NCBI GenBank assembly: GCA_951394405.1
Contig: OX596340.1
Coordinates: 2,356,001 to 2,420,000, forward strand
Source of the DNA: Coprinellus micaceus
Taxonomy: Eukaryota > Basidiomycota > Agaricomycetes > Agaricales > Psathyrellaceae
DNA: 64,000 bases
Direction of reading: 5' to 3'
Of this stretch, positions 33,463-44,400 are shown one piece after another. The translations under genes and the position numbers were made by a program. Within the stretch, counting starts at the first letter, position 1; each line of letters begins with the position of its first letter. The notes below the pieces were generated by a model. That model did no database searches and was not told the origin of the DNA. It saw only the letters and a program-made list of their open reading frames with translations.

Positions 33463-34802
33463 GAAAGAAGGGTGGAGGAAGCAACGAAGGAGAAACGACC
33501 TAGACGCGATAAATGGTGGGGTACCTGAGGCTGAAAGCCGGCCTGACGCACAGGAAATTTGTCAAAAGCCTCCATGCAGATCCGCCATGCAAACGACATC
33601 CAGCCATTTCCACAACCGATTCTTCCAGAGCACATGCGCGTCGACGCCTATCGACGCCTCAGCCTCCGGATAAGACCTTACGAATAAGATCCACCCTGAT
33701 CTACCCCTCTGTTTGCATTGCGGCAGGAAGACGAGGGGGTGGATCGGAGGACACGATCTGGGGGCGGAGACTGTGTTCTCAAGCTTTAGGAGGCAAGTCC
33801 CCGAAAATGCTATCTGGCCGGATGAGTTGAAATTCCATGTGCTGCGAGACCAAATGGAAGGCCGAGTTTCTGTTGGGGAAACCCCGGGCTCCTTCCAAGT
33901 ACCCGAAGCGAAATGCTGAGGGTGTGCTCCCTGGCGATCCGATCGCATGGAACGAGGGTCAGCAATCGCCACAGAAAGATGTACGCCTCGTACCGTCATA
34001 CAGCTTCGCTAGGCCAGAAGGTGTGGCGCGAAGTGGGAGACGAACAAGAGCCGTGGTCGCCTTGGCATTGGCGGCAGGGGTATGATCGGTGACGAGCACA
34101 TGGCCGGGTATTTGCTGCACCCCGACCCGGTTCAATTGCGCAGCCTATTCTTGGCGTCGGGGGCAGTTGGCGGTCCCGCCCCGCGCACTGGGCGGGCCCG
34201 TGCAAGAGTGCAAAGGAGTGCAAGCTAGTGCAAGCCCTTGCAAGCCCTTGCGGGTTGTTTGGTTCTCCTTGGTCCCCTTGCTGGGTGCCTGACCTGTCAA
34301 AGGTAAAATACGCCTCCGTACGCGACTGTTAGCGCCCATACCAAGCGACGGAGTCGATGCGGAGTGTCCGATGTTCGTCCCATCTTCTGGCACTCGGCTG
34401 TCCAAGCGAAGCAACGAGTGGGAACGTGTGAGAATATGAGCTTACGACGGGCGCTAAAGGAAACGCTGGACCTGTCGTCCCTGATCGTCGCCCCGTCCCG
34501 TCGAATGATTGCCGCTAAACACTAGATGCCCAGGAGAATGGAGAGGAACAGAAGCGTGCCCGCACAGCGGGAGGCGGAGAAATGTTGGCAGGAGGAATGA
34601 AGATAGGGATAAGGAAGAATAAGGTTCTTAGGGGGTCGAGGTTTTCTAGTCACTTGAGCAATGCGAACGAAGTCGGGTTAGTAGGAAGACGCGCGCCTAC
34701 TGAATTGACACAGATCAGCAAAGACAGGAATAAAGATACAAGCAACGTGGGAGCACTGGCCGCAAAATACTAAATAAACAGCAAAAAAGTGGGTGGTAGG
34801 GT
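33463..34802. other. intergenic region
   Basis: About 1.3 kb between DUF6534 B (start) and FEN1 (end). Several 70-145 codon frames overlap on both strands, none with an ATG, splice support and protein-like composition together. A short GTGCAAG-rich stretch at about 34199-34250 repeats that heptamer or its variants five or six times. Confidence 0.45.
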
Positions 34803-36573
34803 CTACTTCCGCTTTGGCTTCTTCCCAGAGCTACCTTCCCCTTTCTCGTCTCCCTGTGGGTAACTATAGTCAGCACCCTGACCGGCGGGATAAGGCGATT
34901 CAGGTCCGACCTTTCTCTTGGTGCCTTTGGCTTTTGGATCAGGCTTGCCCTTCCCTTTAGCTGCCGGTGCAGCCTTCTCTTTCGCTTTCACAGTGAAGAA
35001 GCCATCAAGGCGCCCTTGCTGTTTCGTGTTCAAGAACTTGGCCAGCTTGTCGGCTCCCTTCCGGACACGCTCCTCGCTGGTACCAAGGTTAACGCGCGAT
35101 TCCAAATGATCAGGAGCAAGAGAGCCTACTTGAATCCCTTTTCTGTTACGAGGAACTGGATGAGCCCATCGACGTCAGGGTTCTTCCACTCAAGCTGCAA
35201 CCTAATTAGGACACGTACACCAACATTGGCAATAAACGCATACCTCGACCTCGTCCGACGGCTGGACATCAGGTTTCTTAAACAATTGTTTCGCCTCTTC
35301 CCATGGCCATTCTTCAGGTATCTGGACGCCTCCTTTGCCCTTACCCTTGCCCTTGCCTTTAGGCTTCCCTTTTGCTGGGGCTTTCTTTTCCTTCGGCTTC
35401 TCCTCGTCCTCATCATCGCTGTCCTTCTCCTCATCAGGCATCTCGACGTCTGACGTCGGTGCTGGCTCCTCCTCCTCCTCGGATTCTTCTGCGGGTTTGG
35501 TGGTGGCAGCTCTAAGGTATTCGTTAGCATAGTACGACCGCATTTTGGGAAAGCGGGCCTTACTTTTCACGAAGGTGTTTCACAACAGCTTTTAGACTAC
35601 CGTACTCCCGCATCAGCTTGAGAGCGGATTTGGGACCAACACCCTTGATGGGTTCTAGGTAATCGCAACCCAGAAGGATACATAGGTCGATGAACTGTGA
35701 AGTGCGGGTGAACTCGGGCTACAGAGGCGCGTTAAGTCACTGCTCACTTGATCCATAGTCATATCAAGACCCTTGAGAGCAACTTCGAGGTTGATTTCTG
35801 AAATTGGCTGCTTCTTCGCCTCGGAGAACGTCAAGTGGCGCAAGAGAATAGGTGCGTTGAAGGTGAGGGTGTCCATATCCTCAGAGCCTGCTGCATACAC
35901 CTATCTAGCATGAGACGTGGGTCGCGGGTCGTGACCAAACCGACGAACCTTGCCGCCCCGTGCGAGCTCAGCACATTGGGCCTCAGCCTCAGAGGGCGCC
36001 TTGAGTGAGAGAACTTAGAGTAGTAGAACGGGTATCGAGAAGTATGACGTACCACTACGAAGGGGATGCCCATGAGACCCAGCAACCTCCGACACTCCTC
36101 GTTGTGCTCCCGCGTAACCTTGACCTGCCGCCTCGAAAACCTGTCCATATCCTCGGTCGTTCCAACTTCCTTGGCCTCTTCACCCTCCTCCTTTGCCTCT
36201 TCTCGCTTTTTGTAACGTTGCGACAGCTGTACGACAGTTCATGAGCGCTAGTTTACCTCCCGACTGCGAGTCCAACACATACCACGCCTTTCTTCAAGTC
36301 CGGTGGCTTCCCATCGAAGACATATGCAGGCTTAATCCCGTTCTCCACAATTCGAATCGTCCGGTAGAACAGGCCCATAAGGTGGCTCGTCGTCTCGCCT
36401 GCGTCGTTCGTCAACATCTCGCCGTCGCGTTGTCGAACGGCAATGAGAAACTGGTAGATAGACATGGACGCGTCAATGGCGACCTTTCGCCCGAACAGCG
36501 TCTTGATCTCGTGCTCCTTGATAGACGCGGGTGCATGCTCGTTGAGCAGTCCGGTGAGACCCTTGATACCCAT
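34803..36573 (-). CDS. FEN1: flap endonuclease 1
   Basis: Removes 5' flaps during Okazaki-fragment maturation and long-patch base-excision repair in the nucleus. Exon 1 (36573-36283) starts [10 protein letters not shown] with [15 protein letters not shown] and Y-V-F-D-G-K-P-P, carrying the first metal-binding Asp residues. Later exons supply [21 protein letters not shown] and L-L-G-C-D-Y, the other active-site acids, then the helix-hairpin-helix [12 protein letters not shown]. The C-terminus has the PCNA-binding Q-G-R-L-D-G-F-F and a basic tail. About 470 residues, longer than the usual 380, because of an insert of about 60 residues, acidic then Lys/Gly-rich, before the W-P-W-E-E-A block. It shares a 156 bp promoter with DcpS. 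The fungal ortholog name RAD27 also applies. Confidence 0.95.
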
Positions 36574-36729
36574 TTTGAAGTGTGAGGGAGAGGAATGTGG
36601 AGGATGTTGAAACTTGAAGCTGCGTGAGGCTGTCACTGAGCGCGTCTGTGTGCTGGTCCAGCGTGACGTCACGCGTTGGTGACACAAAAGTCCCACAGCA
36701 TCGAGTTGCGTCCTTTCCTCCGAACCGCC
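36574..36729. promoter_or_regulatory. bidirectional promoter FEN1 / DcpS
   Basis: Only 156 bp separate the two divergent ATGs, so both genes must share core promoter and 5' UTR sequence. It contains a TGACGTCACG palindrome at about 36663, a CRE/ATF-like site, but no clear TATA box, as is usual for housekeeping pairs. Confidence 0.6.
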
Positions 36730-37925
36730 ATGGCCCATTCAAGTTCTCCTCAGAACCTGGAAGATCTTCGTCGATTTAGGTTTGAGAGGGTCCTCAACGA
36801 AGATCCCTTGACGCATTCGATTGCACTGCTCGGGTCGCTGGCGAAAAATGGGCAAGATCGTGTTCAGGCCATCGTCCGCCTCGAGAAGACGGCGCTGGAA
36901 GCTAACAATGCTGGACGATACTTTGCAGAGGATGGGGTTATCCAGCGGGTAGAGCTCGAGGAAAGCACTGACATCGTAGGTATCTCCTAGTGTCCAGTTC
37001 GTTGGGTGCTTCTATCATGCATGATCAGTATACCTGGTTGTTTGGATGGTTTGGCGAAGAGAGGGAAAGGGATGTCAAGATCAACATCATTTGCCCCGCT
37101 ACGGAGACGCACATCCGAAAGGTGCGACGATGCTGCCCTCCATCCAGAGTGTCTGTGTATTGAACTTTTGGCAGTATACCAAGCAGATTCAGGTGGTGGT
37201 GCGGGAGACTCCAGAACTGTATAGTGAAGTTGTGAGCGCATACATTGCAGCATTTCCTCCTTCCCGTACGCAATGGTACGCGTTATCTCCCCATAGGTGT
37301 GCCATGGTTTACCCCTCCTCCAGGGTGGAGAATATCCTCAACGGCCTCTCAGAGCAGTCCAAGATCCTCTACTCTGACAAAGATTTTCTCATCCTTCCGG
37401 ACATGAAGTGGGATCTCAAGACGATCTCATCACTCTACCTCGTTGTTATCGCCCAGGATCGGAGCATACGAAGCCTTAGGGACCTACAGAAATCTCATCT
37501 CCCGCTACTGAACGCCATTCGTACCCAAGCAATCCAAGTCGCCTCACAGAAGTGGGGCATCGGCGAGGACTCACTGCGGCTATACGTCCACTACCAGCCG
37601 AGCTACTGTAAGTTGTACCTATCACCACTCGGGGATACCGCGTTCTCATTCCCCGAAGACCATTTCCACGTACACGTTGTGAATGCAAACTACGAGGGGG
37701 GGATACTTGGGATGATGGTCGGTCAGGCACACCTTCTGGATGACATCATTTCATTGGTGAGCCTCAAATTGGTTTATCGTCTACGCGTGGCTTAAACTCC
37801 GATAGCTTGAGACGGATGCAGCGAAAGGCGACGGTGTTCTCCAACGGATGACGCTCACCTACAGTCTCGGGTCAAACCACGCCTTACTCACTGAGATCCA
37901 AAAGTACAAGGCAAAGTCTACGTAG
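36730..37925 (+). CDS. DCS1: scavenger mRNA decapping enzyme DcpS
   Basis: Hydrolyses the cap left after 3'-5' mRNA decay, releasing m7GMP; acts in nucleus and cytosol as a homodimer. The N-terminal domain ([11 protein letters not shown]) is followed by [21 protein letters not shown] and I-L-P-D-M-K-W-D. The C-terminal HIT domain has V-H-Y-Q-P-S-Y-Y-H-F-H-V-H-V-V, which contains the histidine triad H-x-H-x-H with its catalytic middle His. Exons begin at the ATG 36730-36975 and continue through at least five introns; the H-F-H-V-H motif is created only after splicing. The last exon ends at 37925. The length of about 300 residues fits the family. Confidence 0.92.
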
Positions 37926-38241
37926 ACATACCACAATACCGAGATATTCCATTTCTACCACTGCTAGCGCCGGTCGTGTATCGCTGAGCTGCTTGTTAAC
38001 TTAAGCGCCCAGCTGTTTGAGAGTATTCTCACGCTGGGGCCATTCATCGACACTGGTCACAGTGCTTTTCCAACTTCTGATTTCACACCTCCTGCCCCAG
38101 GAAACTCGGAATACTACGAGTGCTCCATTCCAGACGCCTCACCTCCACAATGTGAGGTCGGCCCTGACGTCACTCTCAGGCGCGCTGTTTTTGCGTATAA
38201 ACAATGTTGCTTGGAGCACTTCAGCTTGAACGCCAATAACA
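37926..38241. other. intergenic region
   Basis: About 315 bp between DcpS and the next plus-strand gene; 3' UTR plus promoter. A TGACGTCA site lies at about 38165. No other feature seen. Confidence 0.5.
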
Positions 38242-39621
38242 ATGCCCACCACTCGACGACAACAAGCTATTCAAGAAGGTAAACTGAAGGAGGAGCAGAA
38301 GCCTCAGCAGATGACCCGTAAACGCGCGACCACCAGGAGTGGGGCGACTCAGAAGAGGAAACGGGCTGGTTCCACTACGGGGGGCGCGCTCAAGTCCAAG
38401 GAGGAGGAGGTGAACGGGAAGGGGGAAAGACCCCGCTCGAAGAGGGCCAAGGTGACTCGAGACGACATTGAGCAGAAACCGAGCGCGGGCGACCGACGTG
38501 CATCGACTGTCCCCCCGCGTTCTAAGCAGGGAGGTGAAGGGAGGCCTAACGTTTACAAGCCAGGTGCGTCTCCTGACCTCAGTGCCGGAGCCCCTCTCAT
38601 TGTGTCGATAGGTACGGTCGAGCGTGGACACATCTACTTCTTCTACCGACCTAAGGTCGAAGTCGAGGACGTTCACTCCCTCGACGAGGTCAAAAATCTC
38701 CACATGGTTCTAATCCCCCGGCCTCCCGAGTTCGCCGCTGATTCTGGGAAGGGTTCTGGCTCGGCCCCAAAGCCAGATCCTACGCGAACAGAGGAAGCAG
38801 AGATGAGGGTTTTGTCTCCTGGGGCTGATGCTGTCCCTGCCCCAGTGACCAGGAACACGTCAAAGCAGTATTACAGACTCGTCACTGTTGGGAAGAAGAA
38901 GCTGCCTGACCCTCACGGGGCGGGGAGGAAGGAGACGTTCTGGGGGACTGTCACTAGCCTTGGAGAAGACCTGCATGGTTTGGTTGAAGGCTTGGGGTCG
39001 AAGACGTACGAAACCAAGACGAGAGGTCAGCTACACTTCCGATTCATTGAGCGGAGGCGGCCGATACTAACCATATTTTCAGGAACCCGTCATGAAGGAC
39101 CCGCTCGCCTGGTAGCTCGCGGGGGTTACGCTCTCGTAAATACCGAGGCTTGCACCCCGTCACAGCGTGAAACGCACCTCGGATACAACGTTTCTCATCC
39201 AGCCCCCTCTGATATTGGCGACGTCCAGGCAGCATTCGGAATTTACACCGCTTCTTCGTTCGTCATTCAGGTCAAGAACCCAAAGGCGCCAAACACTAGT
39301 CCTGCTATGAGCCACACCAAGGAACCCGATTACCCCGACTGGATCATGAACGATATCTTTGGGGCCGGTTCTAGTGGGCGAGGGCGGGAGTCGTACGGGT
39401 TACGCTTCGCCAGCGTCGAGACACCCGAGATGCTCGATCACATTGGAGCTCAGCTGCTGTTGATTGCAGCAAGGGATGGTCAGCAAGGCCTTGAGACGAG
39501 TCTTGGCGAAGGTAGAGGCGAAGGTTCGCAATCTCCTTCTCTATCAATGCAGATTCTGTTGCCTGAACTGTTTGACCAGCACTTGCGAGCGCAGAGGATA
39601 AGGAGGGTCATCGTGCCATAA
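38242..39621 (+). CDS. conserved basic fungal protein (annotated elsewhere as BTB-type transcription factor)
   Basis: Exons 38242-39025 and 39083-39621 give 440 residues; the 57 nt intron has a perfect branch site (TACTAAC) yet is stop-free and in frame, so retention would give 459. The first 110 residues are Lys/Arg-rich with nuclear-localisation-like clusters (K-R-K-R-A-G, R-S-K-R-A-K). The conserved core starts G-T-V-E-R-G-H-I-Y-F-F-Y-R-P-K-V and includes D-E-V-K-N-L-H-M-V-L-I-P-R-P. It continues with Y-R-L-V-T-V-G-K-K-K-L-P, then T-K-T-R-G-T-R-H across the splice, H-L-G-Y, and P-D-Y-P-D-W-I-M-N. From memory, ascomycete homologs with the same core are labelled BTB domain transcription factor, although I see no BTB fold. 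Probably nuclear; function unproven. Confidence 0.72.
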   Translation: MPTTRRQQAIQEGKLKEEQKPQQMTRKRATTRSGATQKRKRAGSTTGGALKSKEEEVNGKGERPRSKRAKVTRDDIEQKPSAGDRRASTVPPRSKQGGEGRPNVYKPGASPDLSAGAPLIVSIGTVERGHIYFFYRPKVEVEDVHSLDEVKNLHMVLIPRPPEFAADSGKGSGSAPKPDPTRTEEAEMRVLSPGADAVPAPVTRNTSKQYYRLVTVGKKKLPDPHGAGRKETFWGTVTSLGEDLHGLVEGLGSKTYETKTRGQLHFRFIERRRPILTIFSGTRHEGPARLVARGGYALVNTEACTPSQRETHLGYNVSHPAPSDIGDVQAAFGIYTASSFVIQVKNPKAPNTSPAMSHTKEPDYPDWIMNDIFGAGSSGRGRESYGLRFASVETPEMLDHIGAQLLLIAARDGQQGLETSLGEGRGEGSQSPSLSMQILLPELFDQHLRAQRIRRVIVP

Positions 39622-39896
39622 TGGATGTGTTCCAGGAGATTGGACTGGACTCTGGTATGTCTACCAAGGATGCCCTGGAAGGGCAGTGGGCTTGAGTAGT
39701 ACGTCGCGCACGTGTACTTTCGTTTGCAAAATGCAGCGCGTCTTCTGTAATATGAAAGACCGTGTCGCGTTGTGTGTTGGGGGGAGGTACGTGGGGGGCG
39801 AACCTCTGGGTAAAGCGACGCTCTCTCCTCTCTCCTCTCTTTCTCTTCTCCTTTTCTCCTTTTCTCCTTAAGCTCAAAAATTAATACTGCTTTTAT

Positions 39897-39988
39897 GGGC
39901 TAATAGCGCAGTGGTAGCGCGTATGCTTTGCATGGTCCTTCGAGACCTGACCTGTATAAGGCCCTGGGTTCAATCCCCAGTTAGTCCA
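39897..39988 (+). tRNA. tRNA-Ala (anticodon UGC) with 20 nt intron
   Basis: Folds as a complete cloverleaf: acceptor GGGCTAA/TTAGTCC, D-stem GCGC/GCGC, anticodon stem TATGC/GTATA, T-arm CTGGG/CCCAG with loop TTCAATC, discriminator A. The G3:U70 wobble pair is the universal alanine identity element and agrees with the TGC anticodon. A 20 nt intron (39933-39952) follows position 37, the standard site for tRNA introns cut by the TSEN complex. The internal A box lies in the D-arm and the B box is GGTTCAATCCC. A T-run terminator follows 7 nt downstream. Confidence 0.93.
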
Positions 39989-39994
39989 GCGTTC

Positions 39995-40000
39995 TTTTTT
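39995..40000 (+). terminator. RNA polymerase III T-run terminator
   Basis: Six T residues starting 7 nt after the tRNA discriminator base, sufficient for Pol III termination. Confidence 0.8.
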
Positions 40001-40031
40001 AGGACCTCCTTTTCGACTCTTGAGGTCTATG

Positions 40032-40788
40032 TAGGGCTCCAACCATATACTATACGATGCCCTATTAATAGGGTATCATCCTATCCCTATCCCTATAACC
40101 CATTTTTGTCGGCTGTATAGTATATGGTATTTATACTATAATACAGGGTGTATAGGGTTGTTAGTTACAGCCCAGTTATTGAGTGCTGCAGTGACTGACT
40201 GCTGCTGGGGTGTGTCCGCTCCAGATATAAGGGTTCGCCCAATTTGCCCCGCCCCTTCCTTCATGGCCTCCGAGGCACCAGGAGCGGGTTTCCATATTAG
40301 TTGTCAGGTGACTACACACGCAAACTCAAGGCGCCTAAACTCGCAACGAACCTCCCTCTTGCTAAAATAATGGCCACACCCAGACTGTGTTTGCCAATAT
40401 CCCAATTCCCAGTGACAACGGCAAAAAAATGGGAGGTTTTTGACGAGCGCCTAAATGCATCGCTCTTCTCACACGTTTGAGCCCAAATAACGAATAACTC
40501 GTTTGGAACGCGAATAAAGTTGGAAAAGGGTGTACATGTGTGTATCATGGTTGCTACCTAGCAACTACACACAAGATTACGGCCTCCGGGACCCTTGTTT
40601 TCGAAGAAAAATGGATGTGCCGGAGGAGGACGAGTGGCGGCATGAGCAACAGGTGACCGATCTCAGCGCCAACAGCACAACCCTATCCCTATCCCTCTTT
40701 ATAGGTATTAATACCCTATAATACCCTATACCCTATCCCTATATGGCCCGACCCGTATAGGGATAGTATACTTATGGTTGGAGCCCTA
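40032..40788. mobile_element. hAT-like non-autonomous DNA transposon (MITE), 757 bp
   Basis: Both ends carry a perfect 16 bp terminal inverted repeat, TAGGGCTCCAACCATA, and the element is flanked by an exact 8 bp direct repeat, GGTCTATG (40024-40031 and 40789-40796). An 8 bp target duplication with TAGGG-type ends is the signature of the hAT superfamily. Subterminal regions are packed with CCCTATCCCTATA and TAGGG motifs on both strands, a common place for transposase binding. The interior has no frame longer than about 78 codons and no transposase motif, so it would need a transposase in trans. It lies 43 bp downstream of the tRNA-Ala gene. Confidence 0.85.
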
Positions 40789-40796
40789 GGTCTATG

Positions 40797-41432
40797 TGTT
40801 CAAGGAGCAAAAACTCCCGATTTTTCACGTTCCAGAAAACATGCAGTGTCCGGGTTTAGTTCCTCGCGCTTCCGGGTTGGATCGGTACGAGGAGGACCAT
40901 GGGAACCCGATTGATCGCCGCGCCCGCATGACACTCAAGTTCGAACCCTGCAATTAGCGGTCTTTTTTCGCACCGTTTTCGCTCGTTCCATGACACCCGA
41001 TTCGAGGAACGCTTCTCCCCGAGCCTTCTGAACACTTCTATCGGCTCTATTATAATAGATGAGGTTGAAATGGCCTGAACGTCTCACGGCGGAGTATCGA
41101 GAGCTCTCTGCTGCTTCACTGCTTACCTCGATGAAGAGAAGGAGTCACCTCTCCTTCTCTTCATCCTTTGCAACCGCAGCGGATTGAAGAGGGGATTGAA
41201 GGCTGAGCTCGTTCTATGTTTAGTCTCGTGGCACTTCCAATCTCTTCTCAGCGTCGCGAGGAACCTACATACGGTCCTTCACGGGTAGCATCTACGGTTA
41301 GCATAATCACAGAATAATGGCGAGAAGGCTGGGTTTCCGAAGTTACACGTTCGAAGGTGGACCCTGCATCTACCTCCCCCACCATAAATACCCCTACAAT
41401 CAGAAGAAAGGATCTCCGCGGCCGCGACAGAA
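40797..41432. other. intergenic region upstream of GH35 copy B
   Basis: About 640 bp. Near 40930-40960 there is GTTCGAACCC, which resembles a tRNA T-loop, but no cloverleaf can be built around it. The part nearest 41433 is presumably the GH35 promoter. Confidence 0.45.
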
Positions 41433-44400
41433 ATGTTGCATCAAGCACAGCTCTTCGCGCTTCTTGCTTTCCTCTTCACTGGTTTAACCCAAGGTCGGGC
41501 AGGCTCAGGTGCTCAATCGAAATCCTCTTCCACGAGCAATGATCTCCAAAGGCGCTACTCTGATGATGTCCGTTACGACAACTACACACTCTTCATCAAA
41601 GGGCAGAGGGTCTTCCTCCAGTAGGTTGGTCGCTTCCCGAGAACAGCTCGCTTGACTGATACCTCACAGCTCGGGGGAGTTCCACACCTTCCGCCTCCCC
41701 GTGCCGTCTCTATGGCCAGACATCATCCAGAAAGCAAAGGCGGCGGGTCTGAACTCCCTCAGCGTGTACCTCCACATGGGCTTGACCAACCCAGCTCCTG
41801 GGGTTGTCGACTTTGGAAGCTACCGAGCTGTGAAGCCCCTTTACGAGGCCGCTATGGAAGCCGGTATTTGGATTGTCATACGTCCTGGTACGTCGGCAAA
41901 TAAGCATGTCCAGCTGGGCATCTCGCTGATGCCATTGCAGGTCCATATATCAACGCGGAGACAACTGCTGGAGGAATATCGCATTGGGCGACGTCCGAGG
42001 TTGCTGGTAGGCTTCGCACAAATGCGACTGACTGGAAGGCTGCATGGAAAGACTACGTACAAGGGTTTATCGAAGAGACCGAACCTTACCACATTGCGAA
42101 TGGGGGCCCTGTCATCGGTGAGCCCTTCTAGTGAGCCCTATCGTGCCACTTTTACCGACAGCAAGATTGACATTTGAACAGCCGTTCAGATTGGTAAGGG
42201 AATTATCATTCCATTTACGAGAGCAGGCGCTGATAACCGGAACCTCTGCTCCAGATAATGAATATAACCACAACCCCCCTGAGCAGGCAGGGTATTTCCA
42301 AGACCTCATCGACTTCTATCGAAACTCCACCCTGGACGCGCTGCTGACCTACAATGACGTTGGGAGTAAAAGCTTCATCAATGGGACTGTGAGCCCCGCT
42401 TGCCTACATTCTCTTGTTGCCACGGCTGACAGACTAAAAGGGCGCTGTCGACCTGGTCGGGTGAGTAAATGCAAATCGATGCATGCGTCGTACGAAGCTA
42501 AGACACCTTCTTTTAGTCTTGACGCGTACCCTCAAGGTTTCGATTGCTCTAACCCTTTGCGCTGGAGGCCTGTCGTGATGACGATGCGCCAGTTCCACCT
42601 CGATGCCAATCCCTGGCAACCTTGGTATATTCCCGGTGAGTGCGACCAACTTTTTAGAGCCCCCCCGCAGTTCTTACGAGGCTGTACTTCAGAGTTCCAA
42701 GGAGGAGCGTTTGACGCCTGGGGCCCGACGGCTCCTGGGTACGATAGTTGCCGAATCTTGACCGGTCCGGAGTTCGAGTCTGTCTTCTATTTACATCTCT
42801 GGGCGACGAACGCGAAGCTTATCAACTATTACATGTTCTATGGGTGAGTATGCCCCAACCACACATCTTGAATGTGCTGACTTTGGTTGGAGTGGAACCT
42901 CGTGGGGTGGCATCCCCTTCCCAGGGGTGTACACCTCTTACGATTACGGAGCGTCAGTGAGTGTTAGGCGCTTGCGATCCCACAATATGCGCTGACCCCT
43001 ATTGAACAGATCACCGAATCTCGCCAATTGACCGCGAAGTACGATGAACTGAAGAGGCAGGGTCTGTTTGTTCGCAGCTCCCCCGAGTTCTACAAGACAG
43101 AGTGGGTTGGGGACAGTTCAACCGGCCTCCAGGCCTCTTCCAATCCAAATGTCTATGTCACCACCCTCAAGAATGCAGATTCCCCAGCGAGCTTCCATAT
43201 CGTTCGCCATAGGGACTCAACTTTGAAGTGGGTAGCTCTATCAATAGTGCAACGGCTTGCATTGCGCAAAGGCTGAGCATGCCTGACAGTGCCACCGTGA
43301 CGTTCCAGCTGAATGTCACCACCGAAGTCGGCGTTGTTCGGCTACCGCGCTTCGTCGATTCCTTTACCCTATCCGGGCGCCAATCCAAGGTCATAGTAAC
43401 AGATTATAACTTCGGAAAATCCTCGAGCATCCTGTACTCCACGACGCAAGTTTACTTCGCCGGCGTTATCGACGGCCGCGACGTGATATTGCTGTACGGA
43501 GATTTCGACCAAGACCACGAGACCTCATTTGCGATAGACATGCCCTCTCTCGCCCGCGTGCCGCCGTCGGACTCTCGGGTTGTCATCAAAGAGGTTGCTC
43601 AGAGAGCAGGAAAGTCGATCGTTACGTTGACTAGTTTGGCTGGCAGCGACGGACTGATTCCTCTCTATCAATCTGAAGCTCAACTCGTTCTGCTCGCAGA
43701 CACTGCTACGGCGACCACGTTCTGGGCTCCTACTATTGCTGGTGCGGAGGTTGATCCATTCCGCAATTTCTGGGGTATCGGAACGAATGAATCCATCCTT
43801 GTCGGTGGTCCATATCTCGTTCGTGACGCGACCATCAAGGGCCATTCCCTAGCTCTGCGAGGCGATCTCACCGAAGACATCAGCCTTACGGTCATCGCAC
43901 CCCGGATCGTTGAATCCCTCTCCTGGAACGGGGAAGTACTATCCCCCGACCTCCGAGTCTCATCCGAACTCTCAGCTTTCGGTGGTGTATTTGTCTTCAA
44001 CCTCAAGAGTAAAGCGAGGGAGGCGGAATTCGAGGTTCCCGAGCTGAGCCGGTGGAGGTACAAAGACAGCTTGCCGGAGGTCCAGCCTGGGTATGACGAT
44101 GGGCGGTGGACCGTGGCTAACCACACGACCACGAACATCCCGTACAAGCCGAACTATGGTGATGGGAGAGTATTGTATGGATGCGACTACGGATTGTAAG
44201 GGACTGTCCCTACCCACTTTCAGGCGAAGCTGATCTTCGTTGTTTCAGCTGCGAGAATATTGTCCTTTGGAGGGGCCACTTTGCGGCGACTGGGGCGGAG
44301 AAGAGCATCAACCTCTCAATCAACGGTGGAAACGCCTTTGCCGGTAGTGTATGGCTAAATGACGTGTTTATCGGAACGTCCTTCGGAAAGTAAGCTCCGG

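Noticed and set aside
33562..33999. 145-codon minus-strand frame
   Set aside because: No ATG at its start, no domain, and it overlaps the promoter of DUF6534 gene B.
40925..40965. tRNA-like T-loop (GTTCGAACCC)
   Set aside because: No acceptor, D or anticodon stems can be paired around it on either strand.
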